A DNA stretch of 64,000 nt from Curtobacterium sp. MCBA15_001 (lineage in GTDB: Bacteria; Actinomycetota; Actinomycetes; Actinomycetales; Microbacteriaceae): assembly GCF_001864835.1 (NCBI RefSeq), contig NZ_MJGI01000003.1, positions 1 to 64,000 of the forward strand, given 5' to 3'. The stretch's first letter is position 1; each line of letters begins with the position of its first letter. The notes under the pieces were generated by a model, which was given only the letters and a program-made list of their open reading frames with translations, had not been told where the DNA came from and searched no databases. Below, one piece after another: positions 1-8,437 of the stretch. The position numbers were made by a program, and so were the translations under genes.

Positions 1-20
1 GGCACCGGGCCTCCAGGCGG

Positions 21-770
21 CTAGGCGCCGACGCGCGCCAGGAACTCGACCAGCGCCGGGTGCTGCGGGGCGTCGAGCACGGCGGCGGGCGGGCCCTGCT
101 CCACGACCTCGCCGCGGTGCAGGAACACGATGCGGTCGGCCACGTTCCGCGCGAAGTGCATCTCGTGCGTGGTCATCAGGATCGTGGAGCCCTGCTGCTT
201 GAGCTCGCGGACGAGGTCGAGGACCTCCCCGACGAGCATCGGGTCCAGGGCACTCGTGACCTCGTCGAGCAGCAGCAGCTCGGGGTCGGACGCGATCGCG
301 CGGACGATCGCCACGCGCTGCTGCTGCCCGCCGGAGAGCCGGTCCGGGTACGCCCCGGCGAAGTCGGCCAGCCCGATCCGGTCGAGCAGCCGTCGGGCGG
401 TCTGCTCCGCGGTGGCCCGGTCGACCCCGTGCACCTTCCGCGACGCCAGCGTCACGTTGTCGAGCACGGTCATGTGCGGGAACAGGTTGAACTGCTGGAA
501 CACCACGCCGATGCGCGCACGGGTGGCGTCCACGGCGACGCGGGGGTCGGAGACGTCCGTGCCCTGCAGGAGGACCTGACCGTCGTCGATGCCCTCGAGC
601 AGGTTCACGGTCTTCAGCAGCGTCGACTTCCCCGACCCGGACGCCCCGATGACGCAGATGACCTGGTGCCGGTGGAGCGTCAGGTCGATGCCGCGCAGGA
701 CCTGCTGGTCGCCGAACGCCTTGCGGAGGCCCCGGAGTTCCAGGACGGGGAGGGAGTCGTCGGACGTCAC
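21..770 (-). CDS. Polar amino acid ABC importer, ATP-binding protein
   Basis: Energises uptake of a polar amino acid at the inner face of the membrane (GlnQ/HisP family, 249 aa, normal length). Visible motifs: Walker A GASGSGKST at 42-50, Q-loop FQQFNLFPHM from 91, signature LSGGQQQR at 145-152, Walker B LLLLDE at 165-170 and a switch histidine near 205. The GTG start at 770 overlaps the permease stop as GTGA, so the two are translationally coupled. It is the last gene of a three-gene operon (binding protein, permease, ATPase). The family is certain; the exact amino acid cannot be read from the sequence. Confidence 0.95.
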   Translation of the reverse strand: MTSDDSLPVLELRGLRKAFGDQQVLRGIDLTLHRHQVICVIGASGSGKSTLLKTVNLLEGIDDGQVLLQGTDVSDPRVAVDATRARIGVVFQQFNLFPHMTVLDNVTLASRKVHGVDRATAEQTARRLLDRIGLADFAGAYPDRLSGGQQQRVAIVRAIASDPELLLLDEVTSALDPMLVGEVLDLVRELKQQGSTILMTTHEMHFARNVADRIVFLHRGEVVEQGPPAAVLDAPQHPALVEFLARVGA

Positions 771-1657
771 ACCGCACCGCCGATCTGTTCACGCCGCTGC
801 TGGCGTCGGGCGATGGCGTCCGTGACCCGGATGAGCGGCAGGCTGATCACGACGAAGAGCAGGCCGGCGACCAGGTACGGCGTGAAGTTGTAGGTGTCGG
901 CCTGCGCGATCTGCGCACTCCGGACGGCGTCGACCGCGCCGAGGATCGACACCAGGCCGACGTCCTTCTGCATGGACACGAAGTCGTTCATCAGCGCGGG
1001 CGTGACCTTGCGGATCGCCTGCGGCAGGACGACCAACCGCAGCGTCTGGGTGTGGGACAGGCCGAGCGACCGGGCGGCCAGGCGCTGGGAGGGGTGCACG
1101 GCCTCCATGCCGGCGCGGAGCACCTCGGCGACGTAGGACGAGTACGTCAGGACGATCGCGATCGTGCCCCAGACCTCGGGGGCCAGACGTGGGAAGACCC
1201 CGAGGCCGGGCAACCCGAAACCGACCAGGTACAGCACGATGATGAGCGGCAGGCCGCGGAACAGGTCGGTGTACCCGGTCGCGAGCATCCGCAGCGGGAA
1301 GAACACCGGGCTCTGCAGGCCGCGGACCACGGCGAGCAGCGTGCCGAACACCGCGACGCCGATCGATGCGAAGAACAGGATCCGCACGTTCAGCCACAGC
1401 CCGAGCAGGACGTCGGGGAACGTCGACGCGGCGACGCCGGGGTCGAAGAACGACTGCTGGACGGCGGCCCAGCCGGGGGTGTTCACGACGCCGAAGTAGG
1501 CGATCACGAGCACGACCAGCGTCGACGCGACCGACACCAGGACCGCGCGGCGGCCTCGCTGGCGGCGCCAGATGCGCCGTTCGACCTCGACCTGGCTCGG
1601 CGCCGGGGCCGCCGAGGCGTCAGTCACCGGGGCACCGGCCCCTGCTGGCACGGACAC
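767..1657 (-). CDS. Polar amino acid ABC importer, permease
   Basis: Membrane channel of the same importer (HisM/GlnP family). A 40-residue basic cytoplasmic N-terminus precedes a first membrane helix at about 41-58. The conserved coupling-loop region sits around AARSLGLSHTQTLRLVVLPQ (EAA-like) before the last helices. It is a single 296-residue subunit, so it probably homodimerises. A GTG start at 1657 lies 6 bp after the binding-protein stop; a second GTG at 1624 is possible. The 3' end overlaps the ATPase start. Confidence 0.93.
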   Translation of the reverse strand: MSVPAGAGAPVTDASAAPAPSQVEVERRIWRRQRGRRAVLVSVASTLVVLVIAYFGVVNTPGWAAVQQSFFDPGVAASTFPDVLLGLWLNVRILFFASIGVAVFGTLLAVVRGLQSPVFFPLRMLATGYTDLFRGLPLIIVLYLVGFGLPGLGVFPRLAPEVWGTIAIVLTYSSYVAEVLRAGMEAVHPSQRLAARSLGLSHTQTLRLVVLPQAIRKVTPALMNDFVSMQKDVGLVSILGAVDAVRSAQIAQADTYNFTPYLVAGLLFVVISLPLIRVTDAIARRQQRREQIGGAV

Positions 1658-1663
1658 GGTCGG

Positions 1664-2485
1664 CTACTTCAGGACGGGCGTGTTCGTCTCGGACGACAGC
1701 CACTTCTTCTGCAGCGCGGCGAGGGTGCCGTCGGAGTCGAGCTTCTTCAGGGCCGTGTCGACCTTGCTCGTGAGCGCCGACCCCTTCGGCAGCACGAACC
1801 CGAACTGGTCGCCGGAGCCGTCGGCGGGGAACTGCGCCGACACGGTGCCGTCGTCGAGCTGCGCGGCACTCATGTAGAAGGCTGTGGGCAGGTCGGTGAC
1901 GATCGCGTCGATCTGGCCGGACTTGAGCGCGAGCACGGCGTCGTCGTTGGAGTTGAACACCTGCGGGGTGACGCCGAGGACCTGCTTCACGCTGGCGATG
2001 CTCGTCGACCCGGCAGCGACGCCGATCGTGTCCTGCTTGAGCTTCGCGACCGTGGTGTCCGCGACGGCCTTCGACTTCTGCGTCGTCACGACGGCCTGCG
2101 TGGTCGTGTAGTACGGCGTCGACATGTCGACGGCCTTCTTGCGCTGCGACGAGATCGAGAACTGCTGGACGTTGAGGTCCCAGTCCTTCGGGCCCGGCGC
2201 CACCGCGCTGTCGAAGGTGCTGCGCTTCCAGACGACGTCGGACTTCGCGTAGCCCATCTCCTTCGCGACGGCGTACGCCACGGCGGACTCGAAGCCCTTG
2301 CCGGACTGCGGCTTGTCGTCCTCCACCCACGGGGAGTACGCGGGTTGCCCGGTCGCGATCGTGAGCTTGCCCTGGGTGACGGCGCCGTCCGAGCCGCTGC
2401 TGCCTCCGGCCGAGCACGCGGACAGTGCGAGCGCGGCGACCGCGGCGGTCGCCAGGACGAGGGAGAGACGGAACGATCGAGTCAC
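1664..2485 (-). CDS. Amino acid ABC transporter substrate-binding lipoprotein
   Basis: Extracytoplasmic receptor of the importer (SBP family 3, 273 aa). The N-terminus is a lipoprotein signal: MTRSF, a hydrophobic stretch, then a lipobox ending ALSACS with the modified cysteine near 24. The mature part shows the two-lobe periplasmic binding pattern (for example GVAAGSTSIASVKQVL and VTDLPTAFYM). It is the first gene of the operon, so the promoter should lie in the stretch upstream of 2486. The ligand is not assigned. Confidence 0.92.
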   Translation of the reverse strand: MTRSFRLSLVLATAAVAALALSACSAGGSSGSDGAVTQGKLTIATGQPAYSPWVEDDKPQSGKGFESAVAYAVAKEMGYAKSDVVWKRSTFDSAVAPGPKDWDLNVQQFSISSQRKKAVDMSTPYYTTTQAVVTTQKSKAVADTTVAKLKQDTIGVAAGSTSIASVKQVLGVTPQVFNSNDDAVLALKSGQIDAIVTDLPTAFYMSAAQLDDGTVSAQFPADGSGDQFGFVLPKGSALTSKVDTALKKLDSDGTLAALQKKWLSSETNTPVLK

Positions 2486-2606
2486 GGTCGGGCCTTCGCG
2501 AGAGGGGGTGGGGGCAGCGATCAGCGTACGGGGAACTGGTACACCACGGCGACCTGGGCGTCACCGCGCGACGCTGACCCGCGCGGGGCAGCGCTCACGT
2601 CGGCGC

Positions 2607-3083
2607 TCAGGCCAGCGTGAAGTCGTCGAACGAGAAGCCGGGCGAGACCAGGCAGCTCAGCAGGACCTCGCCGTCCCCGGGGAGCGTGCGCTGCCAGACG
2701 CCGCCCCGCACGAACGCCTGCGCGTCGTTGACCCGGTCGCGTCCGGCGTCCGGCCCGAGCGTGATCGTCGCACCCGGCTCCGGCGCGTCCCCGTCGCCAC
2801 CGAGCTGCAGCTCGACGGCGTCCGGCCCGTGCCACATCCAGATCTCGTCGCTGGTGACCCGGTGCCACGCCGACGACTCCCCCGGGGGCAGCAGGAAGTG
2901 GATGAGCGTCGCTGCGGGGCGATCGCCGCCGGGGGTCGACACCGAGGCCGGAGAGGTCCACGTCCGGACGTACCACCCGCCCTCGGGGTGCGGCTCCATG
3001 CCGAGGGCCGCGGCCCGCTTCGGGACGTCGAGCCACTCGATGAGCTCGCCGTCGACCGTCCGTCGTGCCATCTGCCCGTTCAT
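2607..3083 (-). CDS. Cupin, DUF985 family
   Basis: A small beta-barrel cupin of about 158 aa. It carries the DUF985 hallmark HPEGGWYVRTW near the N-terminus and the pattern FLLPPGESSAWHRVTSDEIW, where the family places its metal or ligand site. The function of the family is uncertain; some members resemble sugar epimerases. The start at 3083 is the first in-frame ATG outside the upstream gene; a second ATG at 3071 is equally possible. It follows the deaminase gene by 7 bp and is probably the last gene of that unit. Confidence 0.85.
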   Translation of the reverse strand: MNGQMARRTVDGELIEWLDVPKRAAALGMEPHPEGGWYVRTWTSPASVSTPGGDRPAATLIHFLLPPGESSAWHRVTSDEIWMWHGPDAVELQLGGDGDAPEPGATITLGPDAGRDRVNDAQAFVRGGVWQRTLPGDGEVLLSCLVSPGFSFDDFTLA

Positions 3084-3090
3084 CCGACCA

Positions 3091-4380
3091 TCATCCCGCG
3101 AGACGACCGTCCTCCGCGCGCACCCGTCCGCGCACCACCGTCGCGACCGCTCGTCCGGCGCCGTCCTCGACCAGTTCGGCGAGCGCGTCGGGCACCGTGC
3201 GCGCGTCCACGTCGAACACCGCGAGGTCCGCGCGGGCACCGACCGCCAGGTGCCCGATCCGGTCCGGCCCGACCGCGAGCCCCATCGCGTTGGCACCCCC
3301 GAGCGTCGCCGCCGCGAGCAGCCGCTCGTGCAGGTCGCGCTCGCCGTACCCCTGCGCGCGGGCGATCCGGTGCAGCGCGGTGACGTCGGCCATCAAGTCG
3401 AGCGACGGCGACGACGACAGGGAGTCGGTGCCGATCGCGACGGGGCTGCCCTCGCGCAGGTAGTCGGCGACGGGCGGCGGGTCGAGCCCGATGACGGCGT
3501 TCGACCGTGGACACAGGGCGACGGCGGTCCCGCGGGCACGGAGGAGCGCCCGGTCGGCGGCGGTCATGTAGACGCCGTGTGCGATGTGGCAGTCGGGTCC
3601 GAGCACGCCGAGCCGGTCCACGAAGGACGTCGCGCTCGCGCCGAACCCGAGCGCGCGCATGGCCCGGAAGGACGGCACGTTCGCCAGGTGCCAGTCGGTC
3701 CCGTGTTCGTCAGGGCCGGCGAGCCGCTCGCCCTCGAAGGCGGCCTCGCCGAGGTGCAGGTGCAGTCGCAGGCCGCGCTGCCGCACGATGTCGGGCAGCT
3801 CCAGCAGCGGCGCGACGTCGAGCGAGTACGGCGCGTGCGGTGACAGGCCGGCACCCGGGGTCATCGGGATGCGCGCGAGCTCGTCGAGGACCTGGTCGCG
3901 CCCGTGGTCCTGCCACGCCGCGTTCTCCCAGTCCATCACCTCCCAGTACGCGATCCCGCCGAGGCCGTACGTCTCGAGTGCCGTGGCCGCCTCGATGTCG
4001 GTGACGACGTCCGCGATGCTCGTCACGCCGGCCAGGAGCGATCGTCGGGCACCGTCGGCGGCCTCGGCACGCCAGTCGTGCTCGCCCGCGTAGACCGTGT
4101 TGAAGGCGGCGGCCCAGTCCTCGAAACCCTCGTACTGGCCACGACCGACACTGGCCATGCCGGTGTACTGCAGGTGCGTGTGCGCATTCACGAGCCCCGG
4201 CAGCAGCGCACCCCGCCACCGCCGCTCGGTCCAGGGGGACCTGTCGAGCTGGTCGACCACCCAGCTGCGATCGCCGACGTGCAGGATCCGCCCGTCGCGC
4301 ACGGCCACCGCCCCGTCGGCGATCGGTGGCGCGGTCATCGGGACGACGATGCGCGCCGAGTGGACGGTCGTCTCGCTCAC
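3091..4380 (-). CDS. Amidohydrolase, SAH/MTA/aminofutalosine deaminase-like
   Basis: A metal-dependent TIM-barrel hydrolase of the ATZ/TRZ (COG0402) type, 429 aa. Metal and catalytic motifs are present in order: NAHTH (HxH), SPHAPYS, HLHLGE, AHG and GTDSLSSSP. The CPRSN motif is typical of enzymes that deaminate adenosine-containing metabolites such as S-adenosylhomocysteine, methylthioadenosine or aminofutalosine. A GTG start at 4380 overlaps the preceding gene by 4 bp (GTGA), tying it to the SAH-hydrolase homologue. A deaminase acting on the same metabolite is therefore a reasonable inference; the substrate is not proven. Confidence 0.85.
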   Translation of the reverse strand: MSETTVHSARIVVPMTAPPIADGAVAVRDGRILHVGDRSWVVDQLDRSPWTERRWRGALLPGLVNAHTHLQYTGMASVGRGQYEGFEDWAAAFNTVYAGEHDWRAEAADGARRSLLAGVTSIADVVTDIEAATALETYGLGGIAYWEVMDWENAAWQDHGRDQVLDELARIPMTPGAGLSPHAPYSLDVAPLLELPDIVRQRGLRLHLHLGEAAFEGERLAGPDEHGTDWHLANVPSFRAMRALGFGASATSFVDRLGVLGPDCHIAHGVYMTAADRALLRARGTAVALCPRSNAVIGLDPPPVADYLREGSPVAIGTDSLSSSPSLDLMADVTALHRIARAQGYGERDLHERLLAAATLGGANAMGLAVGPDRIGHLAVGARADLAVFDVDARTVPDALAELVEDGAGRAVATVVRGRVRAEDGRLAG

Positions 4381-6065
4381 GCGGGGTCCCCGAAACGGGT
4401 CGTCCGGACGGTCGGCTCGCGGTCCGCCGGGTGCTCGGCTGGTCGGACGGGAGGCTCGACGCTGCTCCCGAACGCGGCGAGCGCCGCGCGGGCGGTCGCC
4501 TCGTCCACCGCGGGGTCGATCGGCACGACGGCACGGTCGAGTTCGTCCCCGCGCTCGAGCAGCATCCGCACCGCGCCGAGCTGCACGGCGAAGGACAGGT
4601 CCATGATCTCGATCGGGTTGCCCTCGGCAGCGGTGATGTTGATGCACCCGCCATCGTCCAGCACGAGCACGCCGTGGTCGGCTCCGACGAAGGTGAACCG
4701 CTCGGCCTTCCGCCCCACCGGGGTCCGGTCCGCACCGGCGGCGAGGGCCTGGTCGATCGCGACCTCCTGGTCGACCCCACCCGCGACGGCGACGACCGCC
4801 TCGGGAGCGCAGGCTCGGAGCACGTCGACGCTGATCGTGTCCGCGACGCCGGTCGCGCTCATCACCAGGGCGGCGTCGCGCACGGCCTCGACGAGCGGTG
4901 CGACGGCGTACCCGGCGAACCGCGCCTGCAGGGCGCGGACGGGGTCCGTCTCGGCGACCGTGACCCGGAAGCCGAGCGCGCGGAGCACCAGGGCGACCCC
5001 TTCGCCGACGTGCCCGAACCCGGCGACGGCCGCCGGGCCTCCTGGGCGGACCCGATGCGTGCCGGACGGCAGCGCGTCGACCAGGTCGAGCGTCGCGAAC
5101 ACCGTCGACTGCCCGGTGCCGTACCGGTTGTCGAAGAACGTCTTGGTGCGGGCGTCGTTCACGGCGACCACGGGGATGCCGAGCTCGCCACGGGCTGCCA
5201 TCACGCGCAGGGGCCGCAGGCCGCTCGTGGTCTCCTCGGCCGCGCCGAGCATGGTGGGCAGCAGGTCCGGGCGCTCCTGGTGGGCGAGCCGGATCACGTG
5301 GGCACCGTCGTCGAGCAGGAGGTGCGGCCGCGTGTCGAGCATCGCGAGTGCGAGGGCCTTCTGCTCGGTCAGCGTCGCCGTGCTGTCAGCGTGCACCGTG
5401 AGCCCCGCGTCCCGCAGCACCTCGGCCACGGCGTCGTCGGTCTCGTCGGCGTGGGCGTACACGACGACCTCGGCGCCGGCCTCGCGGAGCAGCAGGCTCA
5501 GCACGGCGGTCTTCGGTTCCAGGACCATCGCGACGCCGACCCGGGTGCCCCGCAGGAGGCCCTGGTCGCGGAGTTCGGCGGCGACCGCTCGCGACACCGG
5601 CATCGCGCGGCGCGCCCAGCGCAGGCGGGCTGCGGCGGCGGGGTCGTCCTCGGGCTCGCGACCGGTCGAGACGAGGAAGACGTCGTCCGAGGTCATCGGG
5701 ACGCCGAGCACGCCGGGTCGGACGGGGGCGACGGGGCCGAAGGCGTCCTCGTCGACGGCGGGCTGGTACCGGCCCGCGTCGACGACGAGCAGGGTGGCGC
5801 CGCGGGGGCGGTCGGTCTCGTGCTCGACGGCCGCGGTGCTGGCGTCCGGGTCGCCCAGGCACCAGAGCTGGTCGGTCGGCTCGTCGGCCGTCGCGGCTCG
5901 GGCGCCGAGGCCGGTCAAGAGGCCGTCGAGCACTGCTGCGTCGCGGGGGTCACCGCCGACGATGCGGAAGCGGCGGGCGGCGAGGAGCAGGTTCGTCGTG
6001 CGGGCGACGTGCCGCACCGCTCGGGAGGCCCATGCCAGCGTGTCGGGGTCGGGGCGCAGCGGCAT
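4377..6065 (-). CDS. Divergent S-adenosylhomocysteine hydrolase homologue
   Basis: 562 aa. Residues about 145-510 align by eye to adenosylhomocysteinase: LEPKTAVL at 182-189, LDDG at 251-254, EETTSGL at 277-283, NDARTKTFFDNRYGTG at 303-318 and an NAD-binding GFGHVGEG at 349-356. The NDAxTK..FDNRYGTGQS form resembles archaeal/Thermotoga enzymes, and Lys at the human Glu59 position fits an inosyl rather than adenosyl substrate. Odd points: a 140-residue N-terminal extension, and replacement of human-type His55, His301 and His353 by Val181, Gly430 and Asn483. It may be a paralogue with altered chemistry. It is coupled to the deaminase gene by a 4 bp overlap. Confidence 0.85.
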   Translation of the reverse strand: MPLRPDPDTLAWASRAVRHVARTTNLLLAARRFRIVGGDPRDAAVLDGLLTGLGARAATADEPTDQLWCLGDPDASTAAVEHETDRPRGATLLVVDAGRYQPAVDEDAFGPVAPVRPGVLGVPMTSDDVFLVSTGREPEDDPAAAARLRWARRAMPVSRAVAAELRDQGLLRGTRVGVAMVLEPKTAVLSLLLREAGAEVVVYAHADETDDAVAEVLRDAGLTVHADSTATLTEQKALALAMLDTRPHLLLDDGAHVIRLAHQERPDLLPTMLGAAEETTSGLRPLRVMAARGELGIPVVAVNDARTKTFFDNRYGTGQSTVFATLDLVDALPSGTHRVRPGGPAAVAGFGHVGEGVALVLRALGFRVTVAETDPVRALQARFAGYAVAPLVEAVRDAALVMSATGVADTISVDVLRACAPEAVVAVAGGVDQEVAIDQALAAGADRTPVGRKAERFTFVGADHGVLVLDDGGCINITAAEGNPIEIMDLSFAVQLGAVRMLLERGDELDRAVVPIDPAVDEATARAALAAFGSSVEPPVRPAEHPADREPTVRTTRFGDPA

Positions 6066-6119
6066 GGGTCCAGCGTAGGGCGGGCCTGCGCGCAGGGCGT
6101 CTGGTGCGTCTGGTGCGCC

Positions 6120-7070
6120 TCAGCGCAGCGCGTGGGGTGGTGGGGCGTCGCTCCAGCCGCCCGCGTCGGTCGGCGCCGGGACGGCCTGCGCCCTGGCTCG
6201 TCTCCGGTAGTGCACCTGCACGCTGATCAGCAGCACCACCCCGATGGCGGACACGATCGCCAGCCCGACGAGGTACAGCGTCGTCGCGAGACCAGCGATC
6301 GATGCCGGGACCGTCCCGTTCTGCGCCGCTTCCAGGGGTGTCCCCGTGACGAGGAACGCCAGCAGGGTCGAGATCGTCGAGTTCGAGTCGTACAGCCCGT
6401 GCAGCACCGAGACCACCACGTACGTGACGGGGACCGCCCAGGACCAGCGGAAGCGCGGCCGTCCGTGCGCGACGCCGAACAGCACCGCGCCGAGGATCGC
6501 CGTCCACAGCACGTGACCGACGGGCGACAGGATCGCGCGGAGCACCTCGGTCTGCAGCAGCGACACCAGGTCGATGCCACGTGTGGTGATCGCCGCGTTG
6601 AAGGCGTACCCGGCCGACTCGAACGCCGCGAAGCCCGCACCCACCGTCGCACCGAGCAGGGCGCCCTGCCGCGCGGTCTTCGGGCGGACGCGCCACCCCA
6701 CGACGAGCAGCAGCACGCCCTTGACGAACTCCTCCGCGAGCCCGACACCCAGGTACGTGAGTGCCCCCTGGCGCAGGTCTGACTCGAGCAGTGACGCGCC
6801 GAGCACCCCCAGGATCCCGCCGACGAAGAACGCGGTGACGAGCTGCATCGTGCTCACCGTGCCCGTCACCCGTTCGATGACGAAGAGCACCACGGTGAAC
6901 GGCACCAGGAAGCTCCCGAGCAGGATGATCGTGGGGACGAGGTTGACGTTGCTCGTGATCACCGTGACGACGATCGTCACGACCCACAGCAGGAACCCGA
7001 CCAGCAGCGTCTTCCACCACCAGCCGTGCCGGTGGTGCGGGTGGTCCACGGGGAGGTCGGATGCGCTCAT
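6120..7070 (-). CDS. PrsW family intramembrane metalloprotease
   Basis: Multi-spanning membrane protein of about 316 aa with the PrsW signature EEFVKG in a helix (metal-binding EExxK type), followed by a conserved GATVGAGFAAFES stretch and a later HVLWTA segment carrying the expected histidine. PrsW proteins cleave membrane proteins such as anti-sigma factors; the target here is unknown. The start at 7070 (MSASDLP) is preferred over longer forms because the extra N-terminal residues run into the divergent redoxin promoter. It stands alone, divergent from the redoxin gene. Confidence 0.85.
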   Translation of the reverse strand: MSASDLPVDHPHHRHGWWWKTLLVGFLLWVVTIVVTVITSNVNLVPTIILLGSFLVPFTVVLFVIERVTGTVSTMQLVTAFFVGGILGVLGASLLESDLRQGALTYLGVGLAEEFVKGVLLLVVGWRVRPKTARQGALLGATVGAGFAAFESAGYAFNAAITTRGIDLVSLLQTEVLRAILSPVGHVLWTAILGAVLFGVAHGRPRFRWSWAVPVTYVVVSVLHGLYDSNSTISTLLAFLVTGTPLEAAQNGTVPASIAGLATTLYLVGLAIVSAIGVVLLISVQVHYRRRARAQAVPAPTDAGGWSDAPPPHALR

Positions 7071-7152
7071 CAGCCCAGGATGCTCGCCCGAGCGGCTGCT
7101 GATCCGGGCCAGGGCGGGAATGTCCTGACCGTCCAGGACGTAGGTTCTCAGC

Positions 7153-7416
7153 ATGACCGACACGACGTACGACCAGGTGACCATGTTCGGCGCTGACTGG
7201 TGCCGCGACTGCCGGCGCTCGAAGGCGCTGCTCGACGGACTCGGGATCGACTACACCTACGTCGACGTCGAGCAGGACCTGTCGGCGGCCGAGCGCGCCG
7301 AGGCGATCAGCGGGCGCAAGAACATCCCCGTGGTGGTGCTGCCGAACGGCAAGCACTTCGTGGAGCCATCGGACGCCGAGCTGCGCGCCGAGCTCGAGGC
7401 GTCCGGCATCGTCTGA
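7153..7416 (+). CDS. Mycoredoxin / glutaredoxin-like protein
   Basis: An 87-residue thioredoxin-fold protein. It has a CxxC active site WCRDC (Cys17/Cys20), the cis-proline loop NIPVVVLPNG and a C-terminal FVEPSDAEL typical of actinobacterial mycoredoxin-1, which reduces mycothiol mixed disulfides in the cytosol. Typical family members are 80-95 aa, so it is full length. The CRDC sequence between the cysteines departs from the usual CPYC. It is monocistronic and divergent from the PrsW gene. Confidence 0.88.
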   Translation: MTDTTYDQVTMFGADWCRDCRRSKALLDGLGIDYTYVDVEQDLSAAERAEAISGRKNIPVVVLPNGKHFVEPSDAELRAELEASGIV

Positions 7417-7497
7417 CGCACCGCCGGGCTCGCCGGGGCGAGCCCGGGCGCGCAGCGCCGCCGGGCAGACATCCGACCAGTCGGGCATGATGGCGGC

Positions 7498-8355
7498 GTG
7501 ATCCTCGACGCGCACCACCACCTCTGGGACCCGTCCGACCGCACCTACCCGTGGATGGACGACTCCGTCGCGCCCATCCGTCGGCGGTTCGACACCGACG
7601 ACCTGCGCGCGGCGATCGCGGGCACGGACGTCACCGCCACGATCGCGGTCCAGGCCGTGCACGACCCCGCCGAGACCGCCTGGCTCCTGACGCAGCCGTC
7701 CCCCGTCGTCGGCGTGGTCGGCTGGGTCGACCTCACCGCGCCGGACGTCGTGCAGCAGCTGGCCGCGCTGGTCGACCTGCAGCAGCCGGGCGGCCCCCGC
7801 CTGGTCGGCATCCGGCACCTGGCCCACGACGAGCCGGACCCCGACTGGCTCGGCCGCGACGACGTGGTCGCGGGTGTGCGGGTCCTCGCCGCCGCCGGGA
7901 TGCCCTTCGACCTGCTGATCCGCAACCGGGAGCACGCCGCTGCCGTGAGCCTGGTGGACGCCGTGCCCGACGGGGTGTTCGTGCTCGACCACGCCGGCAA
8001 GCCGGACATCGCCCACGACGACACCGACGTGCAGATCGCCTGGCGCGCCCGCATGGACGACCTCGCCGCCCGGCCGAACGTCCTGTGCAAGGTGTCCGGG
8101 CTGGTGACCGAGGCCGGGCCGGACTGGCAGGACCGACCGGTCGCCCGCTACGCCCGCGAAGCCGTCGAGGCGTTCGGCCCGGACCGTTCCCTCTTCGGTT
8201 CGGACTGGCCGGTGTCGACGCTGCAGGCCGACTACCGCACGGTGCTGGCCACCGCGACCGACGCCCTCGCCGACCTGTCCCACGACGAACGCGAGGCGGT
8301 GTTCCACCGGACGGCCGAACGCGTCTACCTTGCCGACCCCGCACCCCAGACATAG
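7498..8355 (+). CDS. L-fucono-lactonase-type amidohydrolase
   Basis: A 285-residue TIM-barrel amidohydrolase-2 protein with the opening motif DAHHHLWD (HxH), FVLDHAGKPD, CKVSGL and the terminal FGSDWPV metal-binding aspartate. This set is typical of L-fuconolactonase / 4-sulfomuconolactonase-like enzymes (COG3618). In this locus it would open L-fucono-1,5-lactone to L-fuconate. GTG start at 7498. Its stop codon lies inside the operator and -10 region of the next operon, so it is probably transcribed separately from the gene that follows. Confidence 0.86.
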   Translation: MILDAHHHLWDPSDRTYPWMDDSVAPIRRRFDTDDLRAAIAGTDVTATIAVQAVHDPAETAWLLTQPSPVVGVVGWVDLTAPDVVQQLAALVDLQQPGGPRLVGIRHLAHDEPDPDWLGRDDVVAGVRVLAAAGMPFDLLIRNREHAAAVSLVDAVPDGVFVLDHAGKPDIAHDDTDVQIAWRARMDDLAARPNVLCKVSGLVTEAGPDWQDRPVARYAREAVEAFGPDRSLFGSDWPVSTLQADYRTVLATATDALADLSHDEREAVFHRTAERVYLADPAPQT

Positions 8356-8361
8356 GATGTC
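8330..8361 (+). promoter_or_regulatory. Promoter with ACAT-N3-ATGT operator of the fucose gene pair
   Basis: A -35 TTGCCG (8330-8335) and -10 TAGGAT (8353-8358) are separated by 17 bp. The palindrome GACATAGGATGTC (8349-8361) covers the -10. The same core, ACATCGGATGT, occupies the spacer of the promoter at 18769-18797. Both are read here as binding sites of the FadR-type regulator encoded at 10220. Confidence 0.6.
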
Positions 8362-8437
8362 TGCACGGTCACCGAGACCGTGAAGCGGCTCGAGGGTCGC
8401 GGTCGCTGCAGCGGAGCAGCGCGGAGAGCGAGGAACA

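Noticed and set aside
4326-6782. Open frame of over 800 codons on the plus strand opposite the SAH-hydrolase homologue
   Set aside because: Low-complexity shadow translation; the minus-strand gene shows family motifs.
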